Positions 26,058 through 36,764 of a stretch of DNA of 64,000 nt are shown here, piece after piece. Source of the DNA: Methylocystis sp. Sn-Cys (GTDB lineage Bacteria > Pseudomonadota > Alphaproteobacteria > Rhizobiales > Beijerinckiaceae); contig NZ_JAERVJ010000001.1 of NCBI RefSeq assembly GCF_016745395.1, forward strand, positions 248,001 through 312,000, read 5' to 3'. The notes below the pieces were generated by a model. It saw nothing but the letters and a program-made list of their open reading frames with translations, did no database searches and had not been told where the DNA came from. Positions within the stretch are counted from its first letter, which is position 1. Each line of letters opens with the position of its first letter. A program made the translations under genes and the position numbers.

Positions 26058-27742
26058 CAGGCGGCCGATTTCACAAAGGCGCCGGCAAGCGCGTCGTCGA
26101 TCAGCTTGCGCGTGTTCGCGACGCCATAGAGCGCGGTGAAGGAGCCGAAACGCGGGCCTTTCTTCTCTCCGAGCAGCACCTCATAGAGCATGTTGAAGAA
26201 ATCGTTGGAGACGCCCGGCCGCTCCGGCGTCGCATTCTTGGCGGCGAAATCCTGGTAGCGCGGCACGGCGCGGCCGACGTCGTAGAGGGCGGTCTGAATG
26301 TCTTCCGCCGTCGCGCTGTGCGGCAGCGCGCCGAGCACCGCGTCGATCTTCTGCAAGACCTCGCGCTCGACCTCGTCGGCCGCGCGATATTGCTTCGCCG
26401 GCTTCACGAAGTCGCGGAAGTAAGCGACCGCATAGCCGACAAGCTTGTCGAGATGCGGATGGTTCTCCGGCGAGGCGGAGGGCGCGTATCGGCGCAGGAA
26501 GCCCCATAGAACCGCCGGGTCTTCGGCGTTGGCGACGGCCGCGAGATTGAGCAGCATGGAGAAGGAGACGCTCGTCCCCTTTGCCTCGCCCTCATGGGCC
26601 AGCGTCTCGGGCGGCGGCGGATTGCCGGCGTGAATGTGCCAGACCGGATTGCCGAGCCGGTTCTTCCAGTCCTGGCGCTGATAGGCGTCGAGGAAGTTCA
26701 GATAATCGTCCACGGCGCGCGGAATGACGTCGAAAGAGAGACGCTTTGCCGCCGTCGGCTTTTGGAACATGAATTGAGCGAGGCTCTCGGGGCTGGCGTA
26801 GGTCAGCCATTCCTCGATCGTCAAGCCATTGCCCTTGGATTTCGAAATCTTCTGGCCCTTCTCGTCGAGGAAGAGCTCGTAATTGAAGCCCTCCGGCGGC
26901 CGGCCGCCAAGGGCCCGCACGATCTGGCCCGAGAGCTTGACCGAGTCGATGAGATCCTTGCCGGCCATCTCATAATCGACGCCGAGCGCATACCAGCGCA
27001 TCGCCCAGTCGGGTTTCCATTGCAGCTTGCAATGGCCGCCGGTGACGGGGCTCGTGAACTTTTCGCCCGTTTCCGGATCGGCCCAGTCGATCGTGCCCGC
27101 CTCGGCGTCCATGCCGGTGAGCGCGACCTGCATGACGACGCCGGTCTTGGGGTGAATCGGCAGGAAGGGCGAATAGGTCGCCGCGCGCTCCTCGCGGAAG
27201 CTCGGCAGCATGATCTTCATGACCGCATCATAGCGGGCGAGCATATGCTTCAACGCTGCATCGAAGCGCCCGCCTTTGTAATAATCGGTCGAGGAGGCGA
27301 ATTCATAGTCGAAGCCGAAGGCGTCGAGAAAGGCGCGCAGTCGCGCATTATTGTGCGCGCCGAAACTGTCATGCGTGCCGAAGGGGTCCGGCACCTGCGT
27401 CAGCGGCTTGCCGAGATGGGCCGCGACCAGCTCCTTGTTCGGGATGTTGTCGGGAACCTTGCGCAGCCCGTCCATGTCGTCGGAGAAGGCGATGAGGCGC
27501 GTGGCGATCTTGCCTTCGGTCAGCACCTCGAAAGCGCGGCGCACCATGCTGGTGCGGGCTACTTCGCCGAAAGTGCCGATATGCGGCAGACCCGAGGGGC
27601 CGTAGCCGGTCTCGAACAGGACGGAGGTCTGGCCGCTGTCCTTCACCCTTTTGACGAGCTTCTTCGCCTCCTCGAAAGGCCAGGCGGGAGAAACGCGCGC
27701 GGCGTCGAGAAGTTCGGGCGAAAAGGTCAACGAAGCGGGCAT
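26057..27742 (-). CDS. lysK: Lysyl-tRNA synthetase, class I
   Basis: 561 residues from the ATG at 27742 ([12 protein letters not shown]). It is the class I (archaeal-type) enzyme, with the HIGH-like [10 protein letters not shown] and the KMSKS-like KISKSKGNG loop. It charges tRNA-Lys. Class I LysRS is usual in many alphaproteobacteria in place of the class II enzyme. The alpha-helical anticodon cage follows. The longer frame to 27811 lacks a ribosome site. Downstream hydrolase is coupled. Confidence 0.97.
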   Translation of the reverse strand: MPASLTFSPELLDAARVSPAWPFEEAKKLVKRVKDSGQTSVLFETGYGPSGLPHIGTFGEVARTSMVRRAFEVLTEGKIATRLIAFSDDMDGLRKVPDNIPNKELVAAHLGKPLTQVPDPFGTHDSFGAHNNARLRAFLDAFGFDYEFASSTDYYKGGRFDAALKHMLARYDAVMKIMLPSFREERAATYSPFLPIHPKTGVVMQVALTGMDAEAGTIDWADPETGEKFTSPVTGGHCKLQWKPDWAMRWYALGVDYEMAGKDLIDSVKLSGQIVRALGGRPPEGFNYELFLDEKGQKISKSKGNGLTIEEWLTYASPESLAQFMFQKPTAAKRLSFDVIPRAVDDYLNFLDAYQRQDWKNRLGNPVWHIHAGNPPPPETLAHEGEAKGTSVSFSMLLNLAAVANAEDPAVLWGFLRRYAPSASPENHPHLDKLVGYAVAYFRDFVKPAKQYRAADEVEREVLQKIDAVLGALPHSATAEDIQTALYDVGRAVPRYQDFAAKNATPERPGVSNDFFNMLYEVLLGEKKGPRFGSFTALYGVANTRKLIDDALAGAFVKSAA

Positions 27743-27907
27743 GTGCGAGGCGCAACCATCGAGCGTGTGTGGGAAGCGGGGCACAGTAGGGAGCGGCGCG
27801 AAGGGCGTCAACGCTGAGTGTGCCTATGATTGGGCTTAACAGCGTTGCGGCTTATTCGAGCGGTGTATAAATTGTCATCAACACGTCTACACATATTGAG
27901 GCGCACC

Positions 27908-28150
27908 ATGCCCCTTCATATCAAGGACGAGGAGGCGACGGCCGCCGTCCGAGCGCTCGCCAAGGTCAGAAAGCTCACGCTGACCGAGGCCGTCAAAGTC
28001 GCCTGTCAGGAAGCCTTGGAGCGCGACCAGCGCGCGCGCCCGGTCGCCTTGCGCCTTGCCGCCGTTCACGCCCGCGTGCGCGCCGCCGGCCGCACCGGAG
28101 AGAAGGCTGATAAGGCATTTTTCGATCGCGAATGGGGCGAGACGGAATGA
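27908..28150 (+). CDS. vapB: VapB-type antitoxin (PSK/Rv0623 family), orphan
   Basis: 80 residues from the ATG at 27908. MPLHIKDEEATAAVRALAKVRKLTLTEAVKVACQEAL is a ribbon-helix-helix DNA-binding domain of the PSK-type VapB family. The tail (KAFFDREWGETE) would bind a toxin. A 5-bp inverted repeat GTGTA/TACAC spanning 20 bases precedes it and may be an operator. The stop overlaps by two bases the ATG of a 21-codon vapC remnant, so the antitoxin has lost its cognate toxin here. Confidence 0.82.
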   Translation: MPLHIKDEEATAAVRALAKVRKLTLTEAVKVACQEALERDQRARPVALRLAAVHARVRAAGRTGEKADKAFFDREWGETE

Positions 28151-28212
28151 GCCGCCTCGTCATGGTTGAGACAAGCGCGCTGTCAAAGAATTTTGAAAAA
28201 ATAAGAGTTTAA
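28147..28212 (+). pseudogene. Truncated vapC toxin remnant
   Basis: ATG at 28147 overlaps the antitoxin stop (ATGA), as in intact vapBC pairs. The 21-residue peptide contains VMVETSALSK, matching the first strand of PIN-domain toxins with its catalytic Asp replaced by Glu. The frame then runs into an A-rich stretch and stops at 28210-28212. Nothing like the rest of a PIN domain follows in 28213-28294. Reads as a toxin lost by deletion. Confidence 0.7.
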
Positions 28213-28294
28213 AAAACAGAAGGCGAGGCGCTCGTTGCGAGCCGCCGTCGCCTTCCAGTCGGCCTTCGACCGCGCGAGTTGGAACGCCCTGCGC

Positions 28295-28609
28295 TCAGTT
28301 GGCGCAGGTCACGCTGCGCATGTAGCGGACGCGACCCTTCTCGTCTGTGCTTGGTTTCAGAACGAGCGTGCAGTCTTCGTCCTCGGCGCCATAGGCGCGT
28401 CCCACCCTGATCGCCGGTCCACGCGCGAGCGGGCGCAGGCCATCGTCATTGAGGCTCACCGCCGCCTTCACGGCTGCGGGGGATTGTCCCTTCAGGGTCG
28501 GCGCGGTGGGGGCCGCGGCGACGGCGGCGCAGAGCCCAAAGGCGACCGTGAAACCAAGGACAATCCGCGACGAGCGGCTTGCAAACGGGCTTTCGCGCGT
28601 GACGGCCAT
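28295..28609 (-). CDS. Small exported hypothetical protein
   Basis: 104 residues from the ATG at 28609, with GGGGAGG seven bases upstream. A signal peptide (SSRIVLGFTVAFGLCAAVAAA) is followed by a short mature domain containing two cysteines (DCTLVLKPSTDEKGRVRYMRSVTCAN), which may form a disulfide in the periplasm. No family recognised. The upstream 328-base gap (28610-28937) holds a family B repeat and nothing else recognisable. Confidence 0.7.
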   Translation of the reverse strand: MAVTRESPFASRSSRIVLGFTVAFGLCAAVAAAPTAPTLKGQSPAAVKAAVSLNDDGLRPLARGPAIRVGRAYGAEDEDCTLVLKPSTDEKGRVRYMRSVTCAN

Positions 28610-28834
28610 AACAGCCTCCCCCCGAACAGGTTTGCGGCAGGACTTGTCCCAGAGCCGAATGCCCTTGGGTGTTCCTTTTTTTGTCGGGGGGAAACGCCGA
28701 GCCGTAGAAATGGTTGCATTCAAGCCACAGAAAAATTCATTCTTAGCCACGACTGGCCATATTTGCGCCTTAATGCTCAACCTTGGCCGCAGTCATTCCA
28801 GGAATTGCCGGATGGCATAACGGCAAGGGTGATC

Positions 28835-28916
28835 CGTCATTGCGAGGAGCAAAGCGACGAAGCAATCCAGAGCCGCGTTACGGCTCTGGATTGCTTCGCT
28901 GCGCTCGCAATGACGG
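28835..28916 (+). repeat. Family B palindromic repeat, copy B3
   Basis: CGTCATTGCGAGGAGCAAAG...GCAATCCAGAGCC facing GGCTCTGGATTGC...GCTCGCAATGACGG. A nearly perfect two-arm copy just downstream of the beta-hydroxyacid dehydrogenase stop. Confidence 0.82.
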
Positions 28917-28937
28917 GCGGCCTGCGCGATGACTGAT

Positions 28938-29819
28938 TTACTTCTCCAGCCGCGCGAACAGGCTCGACGTGTCCCAGCGCTTGCCGCCCATCGTCTCGAC
29001 CTCGGCGTAGAACTGGTCGACCAGCGCCGCGACTGGGAGCTTCGCGCCATTGCGGCGCGCTTCCGCAAGGCAGATGGCGAGGTCTTTGCGCATCCACTCC
29101 ACGGCGAAGCCATGGTCGAATTCGCCGGCGAGCATGGTCTTGGTGCGGTTTTCCATCTGCCAGGATTGCGCTGCGCCGTTCTTCAGAAGATCCATCACAG
29201 CGGCGGCGTCGAGGCCCGACGCTTTGGCGAAATGCAGCGCCTCGGAGAGGCTTTGGATCAGCCCCGCGATGGTGATCTGGTTCACCATTTTGGTGAGCTG
29301 GCCGGCGCCTGGCGGGCCCATCAGCCGGCAGGCGCGGGCGTATGAGGCGATCACCGGCTCAGCGCGGGCGAAAATCTCCGGCTCCGCCCCGCACATGACC
29401 GTCAGCGCGCCATTCTCCGCCCCCGCCTGTCCGCCCGAGATCGGCGCGTCGATGGCGCCGAGGCTGCGGCTCTTCGCCTCCGCATAGAGCTCGCGGGCGA
29501 TTTGCGCCGAGGCAGTCGTATGGTCGACGAAAATGGCGCCTTCCGTCATGCCGGCAAAAGCGCCGTCCGGTCCGAGCGTGACCGAGCGCAAGTCGTCGTC
29601 ATTGCCGACGCAGGTAAAGACGAAATCAGCCCCCTCGGCAGCCTCGCGAGGGGTCGGGGCCCATTTTGCTGCGCCTTGCTGCAGCGCAGCAAATTTCTCG
29701 GCCTTCGCCGTCGTGCGATTATAGACTGTGACCTTGTGGCCGCCCCGGGCGAGATGCCCCGCCATGGGGAAACCCATGACGCCGAGGCCGAGAAAAGCGA
29801 CATTCTTCGAAACGGACAT
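28938..29819 (-). CDS. NAD(P)-dependent beta-hydroxyacid dehydrogenase
   Basis: 293 residues. The Rossmann motif FLGLGVMGFPMAGHL at the N-terminus, DAPISGGQAGAENGAL substrate loop and catalytic lysine in LTKMVNQ mark the 3-hydroxyisobutyrate dehydrogenase family. Cofactor loop YNRTTAKAEKF with Arg suggests NADP preference. Candidates are tartronate semialdehyde reductase, glyoxylate/succinic semialdehyde reductase or 3-hydroxyisobutyrate dehydrogenase; sequence alone does not decide. It starts four bases after moaA ends, so the two share a transcript. Confidence 0.9.
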   Translation of the reverse strand: MSVSKNVAFLGLGVMGFPMAGHLARGGHKVTVYNRTTAKAEKFAALQQGAAKWAPTPREAAEGADFVFTCVGNDDDLRSVTLGPDGAFAGMTEGAIFVDHTTASAQIARELYAEAKSRSLGAIDAPISGGQAGAENGALTVMCGAEPEIFARAEPVIASYARACRLMGPPGAGQLTKMVNQITIAGLIQSLSEALHFAKASGLDAAAVMDLLKNGAAQSWQMENRTKTMLAGEFDHGFAVEWMRKDLAICLAEARRNGAKLPVAALVDQFYAEVETMGGKRWDTSSLFARLEK

Positions 29820-29823
29820 TCTC

Positions 29824-30861
29824 TCAACCGCCTGTCGTGCTCATATGGCGGGAGACCGCCGGGATCTGGGTCGCCCGATCGATGACGAAGTCATGACCCT
29901 TGGGCTTACGCAAAATCGCGGCCTCGATGGCGGCGTGAAGCAGCGCGTCGTCGCCGCTGTCGCGCAGCGGCGCGCGCAGATCGGCGGCGTCTTCCTGGCC
30001 GAGGCACATGTAGAGCGTGCCGGTACAAGTGACGCGGACGCGGTTGCAGCTCTCGCAGAAATTATGGGTAAGGGGGGTAATGAAACCCACGCGCCCGCCG
30101 GTCTCCTCGGCGCGCATGTAGCGCGCCGGGCCGCCGGTGCGATAGTCGATCTCGGTGAGGGTGAGCGCTTCCGAGAGCCTGTCCCGCACCTGCGTCATCG
30201 GCAGATATTGATCGACCCGCGCCGGCCCGTCGATTTCGCCGAGCGGCATGACCTCGATGAAGGTCATGTCCATACCGCGCTCATGCGCGAAGCGCACGAG
30301 AGGGATGAATTCATCCTCATTCACGCCCTTGAGCGCCACGGCGTTGAGCTTGACCTTCAACCCCGCCTTCAGCGCCGCGTCGATCCCCGCCAGCACCCGC
30401 GCATGATCGCCCGTGCGGGTCAGCGCCCGGAAACGATCCGCGTCCAGCGTGTCGAGCGAGACATTGATGCGCTCAACCCCGCAATCGACAAGCTGCGAAG
30501 CGAAGCGCGCGAGCTGCGAGCCATTGGTGGTGAGCGTCAGCTCCTCGAGCTTGCCGGAGACGAGGTGGCGCGACAGCGCGCGGAAGAGCTTCATCAGATC
30601 ATGGCGCACCAGCGGCTCGCCGCCGGTGATGCGCAGCTTCTTCGTGCCGCGCGCAATGAAGGCCGTGCAGAGGCGGTCCAGCTCTTCGAGCGTGAGCAGG
30701 TCTTTGCGCGGCAGGAAGGTCATGTGCTCCGCCATGCAATAGACGCAGCGGAAGTCGCAGCGATCGGTCACAGAGACGCGCACATAGGAAACCGCGCGCC
30801 CGAATGGATCTATAAGCGGCGCGGGCGCCGCGATCGCGGGCCGATGGGCATGGGCGTTCAT
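29824..30861 (-). CDS. moaA: GTP 3',8-cyclase MoaA
   Basis: 345 residues, radical SAM enzyme for the first step of molybdenum cofactor synthesis. The SAM cluster cysteines are in [13 protein letters not shown], the second 4Fe-4S cluster in [20 protein letters not shown]. The protein ends in STTGG, the double-glycine tail needed for activity. Length is normal. Co-directional with the following dehydrogenase. The divergent DUF971 gene across a 195-base gap is a frequent neighbour of cofactor genes. Confidence 0.97.
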   Translation of the reverse strand: MNAHAHRPAIAAPAPLIDPFGRAVSYVRVSVTDRCDFRCVYCMAEHMTFLPRKDLLTLEELDRLCTAFIARGTKKLRITGGEPLVRHDLMKLFRALSRHLVSGKLEELTLTTNGSQLARFASQLVDCGVERINVSLDTLDADRFRALTRTGDHARVLAGIDAALKAGLKVKLNAVALKGVNEDEFIPLVRFAHERGMDMTFIEVMPLGEIDGPARVDQYLPMTQVRDRLSEALTLTEIDYRTGGPARYMRAEETGGRVGFITPLTHNFCESCNRVRVTCTGTLYMCLGQEDAADLRAPLRDSGDDALLHAAIEAAILRKPKGHDFVIDRATQIPAVSRHMSTTGG

Positions 30862-31056
30862 CTGGTTAGGCTTCCTCGGGGACGGTCGCGCGCCGTCTTG
30901 ATCCTTTCATATATTGCTGTCCGTCAAAGCCGTGAAGCCAGCAATTTCCGTGCAGCCATCGGGATTTCCAATAAGACCGGCGGGCTGGCGGCCGATTTCG
31001 CGCCGTAATAGGCTTTCCCCCAACCGCGCCGCGGGGCGCATCATTGGAGCCCTCAC

Positions 31057-31431
31057 TTGACCGCCGAACCCTGGCCCACCGAAATCCGCCTGCTCGACAA
31101 CGGCCATAATCTGCGCATTTCCTTCGACGATGGGGCGAGCTTCACGACGAGCGCGGAGCTTTTACGGGTGCGCAGCCCCAGCGCCGAGGTGCAGGGCCAT
31201 TCGCCGGCGGACCAGAAGACCGTGGGCGGCAAGCGCAATGTCGCGATCATCGCCGTCGCGCCGGTCGGCAATTACGCGATCAGGCTCGACTTCGACGACC
31301 TCCACAAGACAGGCATCTACACCTGGCGCTACCTTCGCGAGCTGGGGGAGACGGCGGAAGCGAGCTTTGCGGCCTATCTACAAGAGCTGGCGGCAAAAGG
31401 GCTCGATCGCGACCGGCCGGGCGAGGCGTAA
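31057..31431 (+). CDS. DUF971 family protein
   Basis: 124 residues from a TTG start. PTEIRLLDNGHNLRISFDDG and the ending YAIRLDFDDLHKTGIYTWRYLRELG are typical of DUF971, the domain also found at the N-terminus of gamma-butyrobetaine hydroxylase. Often near molybdenum cofactor or Fe-S genes, as here beside moaA. Biochemical role unknown. Confidence 0.88.
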   Translation: MTAEPWPTEIRLLDNGHNLRISFDDGASFTTSAELLRVRSPSAEVQGHSPADQKTVGGKRNVAIIAVAPVGNYAIRLDFDDLHKTGIYTWRYLRELGETAEASFAAYLQELAAKGLDRDRPGEA

Positions 31432-31437
31432 GGGAGA

Positions 31438-31496
31438 AGCGGGCCTGAAGGCGCGCGGTCCAGAGGCGCCGCGGACCGCGCGCCTTCAGGCGCGCA
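31438..31496. repeat. Family C palindromic repeat, copy C2
   Basis: GGGCCTGAAGGCGCGCGGTC faces GGACCGCGCGCCTTCAGGCG, a close inverted pair with a short spacer. Lies between the DUF971 gene and acs on the same strand. Confidence 0.8.
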
Positions 31497-31575
31497 AAGA
31501 GGACAAGCCCTGCCGGGGCTGTTACCATCGACAGACAAGACGCCCGCCTCACGGGACGAGAAACAAGGGAAAGAA

Positions 31576-33507
<1,932 letters not shown>

Positions 33508-33636
33508 GTCGCCGGCTTGGATTTGCCTCGGAATTTCGCGCCTATGTTTTGCACGAAAATAACGCTTTAGAATCAAAGCGTCGGATCTGGTGCGCAAATC
33601 TTAATTTATGCTCGGTTTGCCGAGGTCGCCGGGGTC

Positions 33637-33981
33637 TTAGTCGTGAAGACGCCGCAAGCGTACGTAATGAACCTCCACCTCGGTGTAGATATTGAAAAGT
33701 TCTTCCGCGAACCGGCGCGCCTCATCATCCGTTAGGCTTCGGGCGGTGGCTGCAAGGGTTCCTTCATCCCCATGCGCCTGCTTCGCTGTGAGCGCTCTCC
33801 ACCATTCGATGAACCGCCTCTTGAGTTCATCAGTCGGGAAACCCTCTTCCGAATGGGGAGGGCCGGAAATTGTGTGAGCGCAGAGCGCGGCAAACTCCAA
33901 GCGCTTTTGCAGAGACTCCGTGCTGGTGGCGAGCACGAGGACGGCGTTCGTAAGCTTTTCGCTGATGTAATCGAGACTCAA
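33637..33981 (-). CDS. Hypothetical protein
   Basis: 114 residues from TTG at 33981, five bases after GGGAGG. Mostly helical (SEKLTNAVLVLATSTESLQKRLEFAALCAHTI, DELKRRFIEWWRALTAK, TDDEARRFAEELFNIYTEVEVHYVRLRRL). No signal peptide or motif. The family is not recognised. Slightly lower GC than its neighbours; it lies in an accessory stretch with the next gene. Confidence 0.55.
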   Translation of the reverse strand: MSLDYISEKLTNAVLVLATSTESLQKRLEFAALCAHTISGPPHSEEGFPTDELKRRFIEWWRALTAKQAHGDEGTLAATARSLTDDEARRFAEELFNIYTEVEVHYVRLRRLHD

Positions 33982-34140
33982 GGGTGCCTCCCTGCCTTGA
34001 CTGAGGGCGCGACTCTACACGCCTTTTCGTCGATCTCTCAAAAGGCCCCGATTTATGGCCCGAAATCGGTGTTCCAGAATTTTTGATTTATGCGCCAAGA
34101 ACGGAGCATCCGAAACGAAACCAGTTCCACAGACCGAGGG

Positions 34141-34998
34141 TTAATATCTCATTTTGAGAAAGCGCGTTACGTCAAACCTCGGCATATGCGGCTCAGATCG
34201 AACCGCGTTCATGAGGCTCCAATACATGGCCTGAGCAATTGGCCTGTTACAATCCTGCGGGTAGATATATCTGTAAGCAATCGAAGTAGGATTGTCCTTT
34301 GTGAATGACTTTGCAAATTCTGGCCCGAGGTAGTCGTATATGCCCCACCGGATATTGTTCAGGAATTCTGCAATCGCGCTGGCGTGATAGGCAAAAACGT
34401 GTTTGTGGAACCAATCGTAAAATTCCGGCAGAACGAGATACCCTTTCCCTTCATCGATCATGTGATGATTTTTGGCAAGGATGCCACATATTTTCTTCAC
34501 ATTTCCCTCAAGCCGCGCAAAATTATGTTTGCCTATGTCACCACAGATTTTGAGGAAAGTGATGCGAGGCACCCGAATATCCAGCTCGGTATCGATCGAT
34601 GGAAGCCAAACCTGTTCGATCAGGCATTCTGCATCGAGCCAATCTGCGAAAGCATCGATGGGGGCGCGGAGGTGACAGACGTCGTGGCTCAGTTTTGGGT
34701 CATCGCATATGCTCCGAATGTAAAATAAGTATGTGTAATCACTGGGGCGAGCACTTGAATGTGGCTTCGGTAGATCGAACGGAATCGGTTTTTGTCCTTT
34801 GATCTGAGGTTGCGAAAGGAAGTCTACAAGAATGATATTGAATAGGCGCTGATGCGTACTGGTATTGAACCTTAACTCTGCATCGCTTGTGCGCCTGAGC
34901 TTAACGAACATTTCGTAATTCACCATCTCATCAATCAGTTCTAAGACTGCATTTAGAATGATCACCTCTCGTTCTATCTGGTTGAAGGGCATCTCCAT
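34141..34998 (-). CDS. Hypothetical protein, accessory
   Basis: 285 residues from the ATG at 34998, with GAGGA upstream. A helix-rich protein without signal peptide or membrane segment; a conserved-looking core includes VFAYHASAIAEFLNNIRWGIYDYLGPEF and FHKHVF. The family is not recognised. GC content and codon use (frequent ATA, AAA, TTG) are clearly lower than in flanking fabD or acs, indicating acquired DNA. The 159-base gap to the previous gene shows nothing recognisable. Confidence 0.65.
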   Translation of the reverse strand: MEMPFNQIEREVIILNAVLELIDEMVNYEMFVKLRRTSDAELRFNTSTHQRLFNIILVDFLSQPQIKGQKPIPFDLPKPHSSARPSDYTYLFYIRSICDDPKLSHDVCHLRAPIDAFADWLDAECLIEQVWLPSIDTELDIRVPRITFLKICGDIGKHNFARLEGNVKKICGILAKNHHMIDEGKGYLVLPEFYDWFHKHVFAYHASAIAEFLNNIRWGIYDYLGPEFAKSFTKDNPTSIAYRYIYPQDCNRPIAQAMYWSLMNAVRSEPHMPRFDVTRFLKMRY

Positions 34999-35114
34999 TG
35001 TCGTTCCTCGGTTTGGGTGCGCCGGGTTCAGCGCGTGGGGCAACAAGCGGAGGCCCCTTGCGCCAGTCGCATAACCCGCCATTAAGGAACCCGAAGGCCC
35101 GGCGGGCGAGTTCT

Positions 35115-35666
35115 TCACTTGAACAGCGCCAATGCCTCCCCCGCCAGCACGCCGCCGGTGATCTCGATCGTCTCGAAAGGCGCCGCCTCGGCAACCGCCT
35201 CGCTTCTCATCATGATCTGTCCGATGCGCGTGGCGAGCTGTTCGATCGACGCGGCGTAGACCATGCGCCCGAAACCGCTCCAGAGAATCGCGCTCATGCA
35301 CATGGGGCAGGGCTCGCCCGTCGTATAGATCGTCGCGCCTTTCAACTCGGACGCCGGGCGCGTGGCGCAGAAATTGCGAATCGCGACCATCTCGCCATGG
35401 GCCGTCGGGTCGTTGGTTCTGATCCCCATATTGCGCCCGCTCGCCGCGACCCCTCCCTCCCGCACGATGACGGCGCCGAAGGGAAAGTCGCCCTTCTTCG
35501 CCTCCTCCACCGCAAGCCGCATGAGTCGTTCGTCCTCCGCCCGCGAGGACGCCAGGACAGCCCTCGCGCGCGCAGGCGCCGCGCCGAGAGCGGCGGCGCA
35601 GGTCGCGCCGATCACGAAGGCGCGGCGGCTAACGCCGCAACCGCAATTGCAAAGTTTCTCGCGCAT
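35115..35666 (-). CDS. Tat-exported nucleoside/guanine deaminase-like protein
   Basis: 183 residues from the ATG at 35666. The N-terminus has a Cys cluster (CNCGCGV) and a twin-arginine signal SRRAFVIGATCAAALGAAPARA. The mature part is a cytidine-deaminase fold with HGEM (zinc His and catalytic Glu) and the PCPMC zinc cysteines, as in guanine deaminase and TadA. Cytoplasmic TadA lacks a signal, so the essential tRNA enzyme is not meant here. Divergent from fabD. Substrate unknown. Confidence 0.85.
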   Translation of the reverse strand: MREKLCNCGCGVSRRAFVIGATCAAALGAAPARARAVLASSRAEDERLMRLAVEEAKKGDFPFGAVIVREGGVAASGRNMGIRTNDPTAHGEMVAIRNFCATRPASELKGATIYTTGEPCPMCMSAILWSGFGRMVYAASIEQLATRIGQIMMRSEAVAEAAPFETIEITGGVLAGEALALFK

Positions 35667-35756
35667 CGCCGTTCCCCCCGAGCTTTGCGAAAACTTGACA
35701 CGCCGCGCCCGCCAATGCCACTCGCGCCCGAGACAAGACGAAAGGGCGCAACGCGC

Positions 35757-36701
35757 ATGGCGAAGGCATTTATTTTTCCCGGTCAAGGTTCGCAGTCGGT
35801 CGGCATGGGCAAGGCGCTCGCCGAGAGCTTCGCGCCCGCGCGCGCAGTTTTCGAAGAGGTCGATTCGGCCCTGTCGCAGTCGCTCTCCAGGCTGATGTTC
35901 GAAGGCCCGGAAACCGAACTCACGCTGACCGCCAATGCGCAGCCGGCGCTGATGGCCGTCTCCCTCGCCGCGATTCGCGTGCTGGAGGCCGAGTGCGGCC
36001 TCGATCTCGCCCGCGACGCCGCCTTCGTCGCCGGCCATTCGCTCGGCGAATATTCAGCGCTTGCCGCCGCCGGGGCGCTCTCGATCGCCGATACGGCGAA
36101 GCTGCTGCGCATTCGCGGCGACGCCATGCAGAAGGCCGTCCCGGTCGGCGAAGGCGCCATGGCGGCGCTGCTCGGCGCCGAGCTCGATCAGGCGAAGGAA
36201 ATCTCGGCCGAAGCGGCCGCCGCCCTTTCGGCCTGCTGCCAGGTCGCCAATGACAATGGCGGCGGGCAGGTCGTCATTTCCGGCGCGAAAGGCGCGGTCG
36301 AAAAGGCGATGGAGATCGCCAAGGAAAAGGGAATCAAGCGCGCCGTGCTGCTGCCGGTCTCCGCGCCCTTCCATTGCGCCCTGATGCAGCCCGCCGCAGA
36401 CGCCATGGCCGCGGCGCTCGCCGGCGCCGCCATCTCTACGCCGCGCGTTCCCGTGGTGGCCAATGTCACCGCGGCGCCGGTCACGGAGCCTGAAACGATT
36501 CGCCGTCTGCTAGTCGAGCAGGTGACCGGCGCGGTGCGCTGGCGCGAATGCGTCTCTTACATTGCGGCGCAGGGGGTGGATAAGTTCGTCGAAGTCGGCT
36601 CGGGCAAGGTGCTCGCCGGCCTTCTGAAGCGAATCGCGCCCGGCGTCACGGGCATTTCTGTCGGCGCGCCGGCCGATCTCGACGCCTATCGGGCTTTCTA
36701 A
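35757..36701 (+). CDS. fabD: Malonyl-CoA:ACP transacylase
   Basis: 314 residues from the ATG at 35757. Loads malonate onto acyl carrier protein for fatty-acid synthesis. FIFPGQGSQSVGMG and the active-site Ser 95 in GHSLGEYSALAA, with the histidine in APFHCALM, are present. A TTGACA-like -35 lies at 35694-35699 but no good -10 was found. First of the fab cluster; the next member, fabG, is separated by an outer-membrane protein gene on the other strand. Confidence 0.97.
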   Translation: MAKAFIFPGQGSQSVGMGKALAESFAPARAVFEEVDSALSQSLSRLMFEGPETELTLTANAQPALMAVSLAAIRVLEAECGLDLARDAAFVAGHSLGEYSALAAAGALSIADTAKLLRIRGDAMQKAVPVGEGAMAALLGAELDQAKEISAEAAAALSACCQVANDNGGGQVVISGAKGAVEKAMEIAKEKGIKRAVLLPVSAPFHCALMQPAADAMAAALAGAAISTPRVPVVANVTAAPVTEPETIRRLLVEQVTGAVRWRECVSYIAAQGVDKFVEVGSGKVLAGLLKRIAPGVTGISVGAPADLDAYRAF

Positions 36702-36717
36702 GCCCGCTAAAAAAGAA

Positions 36718-36741
36718 AAGCCCGGCCGAGCGGCCGGGCTT
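36718..36741. terminator. Bidirectional terminator between fabD and the porin gene
   Basis: AAGCCCGGCC (36718-36727) pairs with GGCCGGGCTT (36732-36741). On the minus strand the stem is followed by TTCTTTTTT, so it is strongest for the porin gene; it also lies after the fabD stop. Confidence 0.85.
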
Positions 36742-36764
36742 CCCATCTTCGGCTGAAAGCCGAA

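Noticed and set aside
26594-27817. Antisense open frame opposite lysK (407 codons)
   Set aside because: Opposes a complete class I LysRS; no domain or ribosome site.
35115-35666. Deaminase as TadA tRNA adenosine deaminase
   Set aside because: A Tat signal precedes the domain, so it is unlikely to act on cytoplasmic tRNA.
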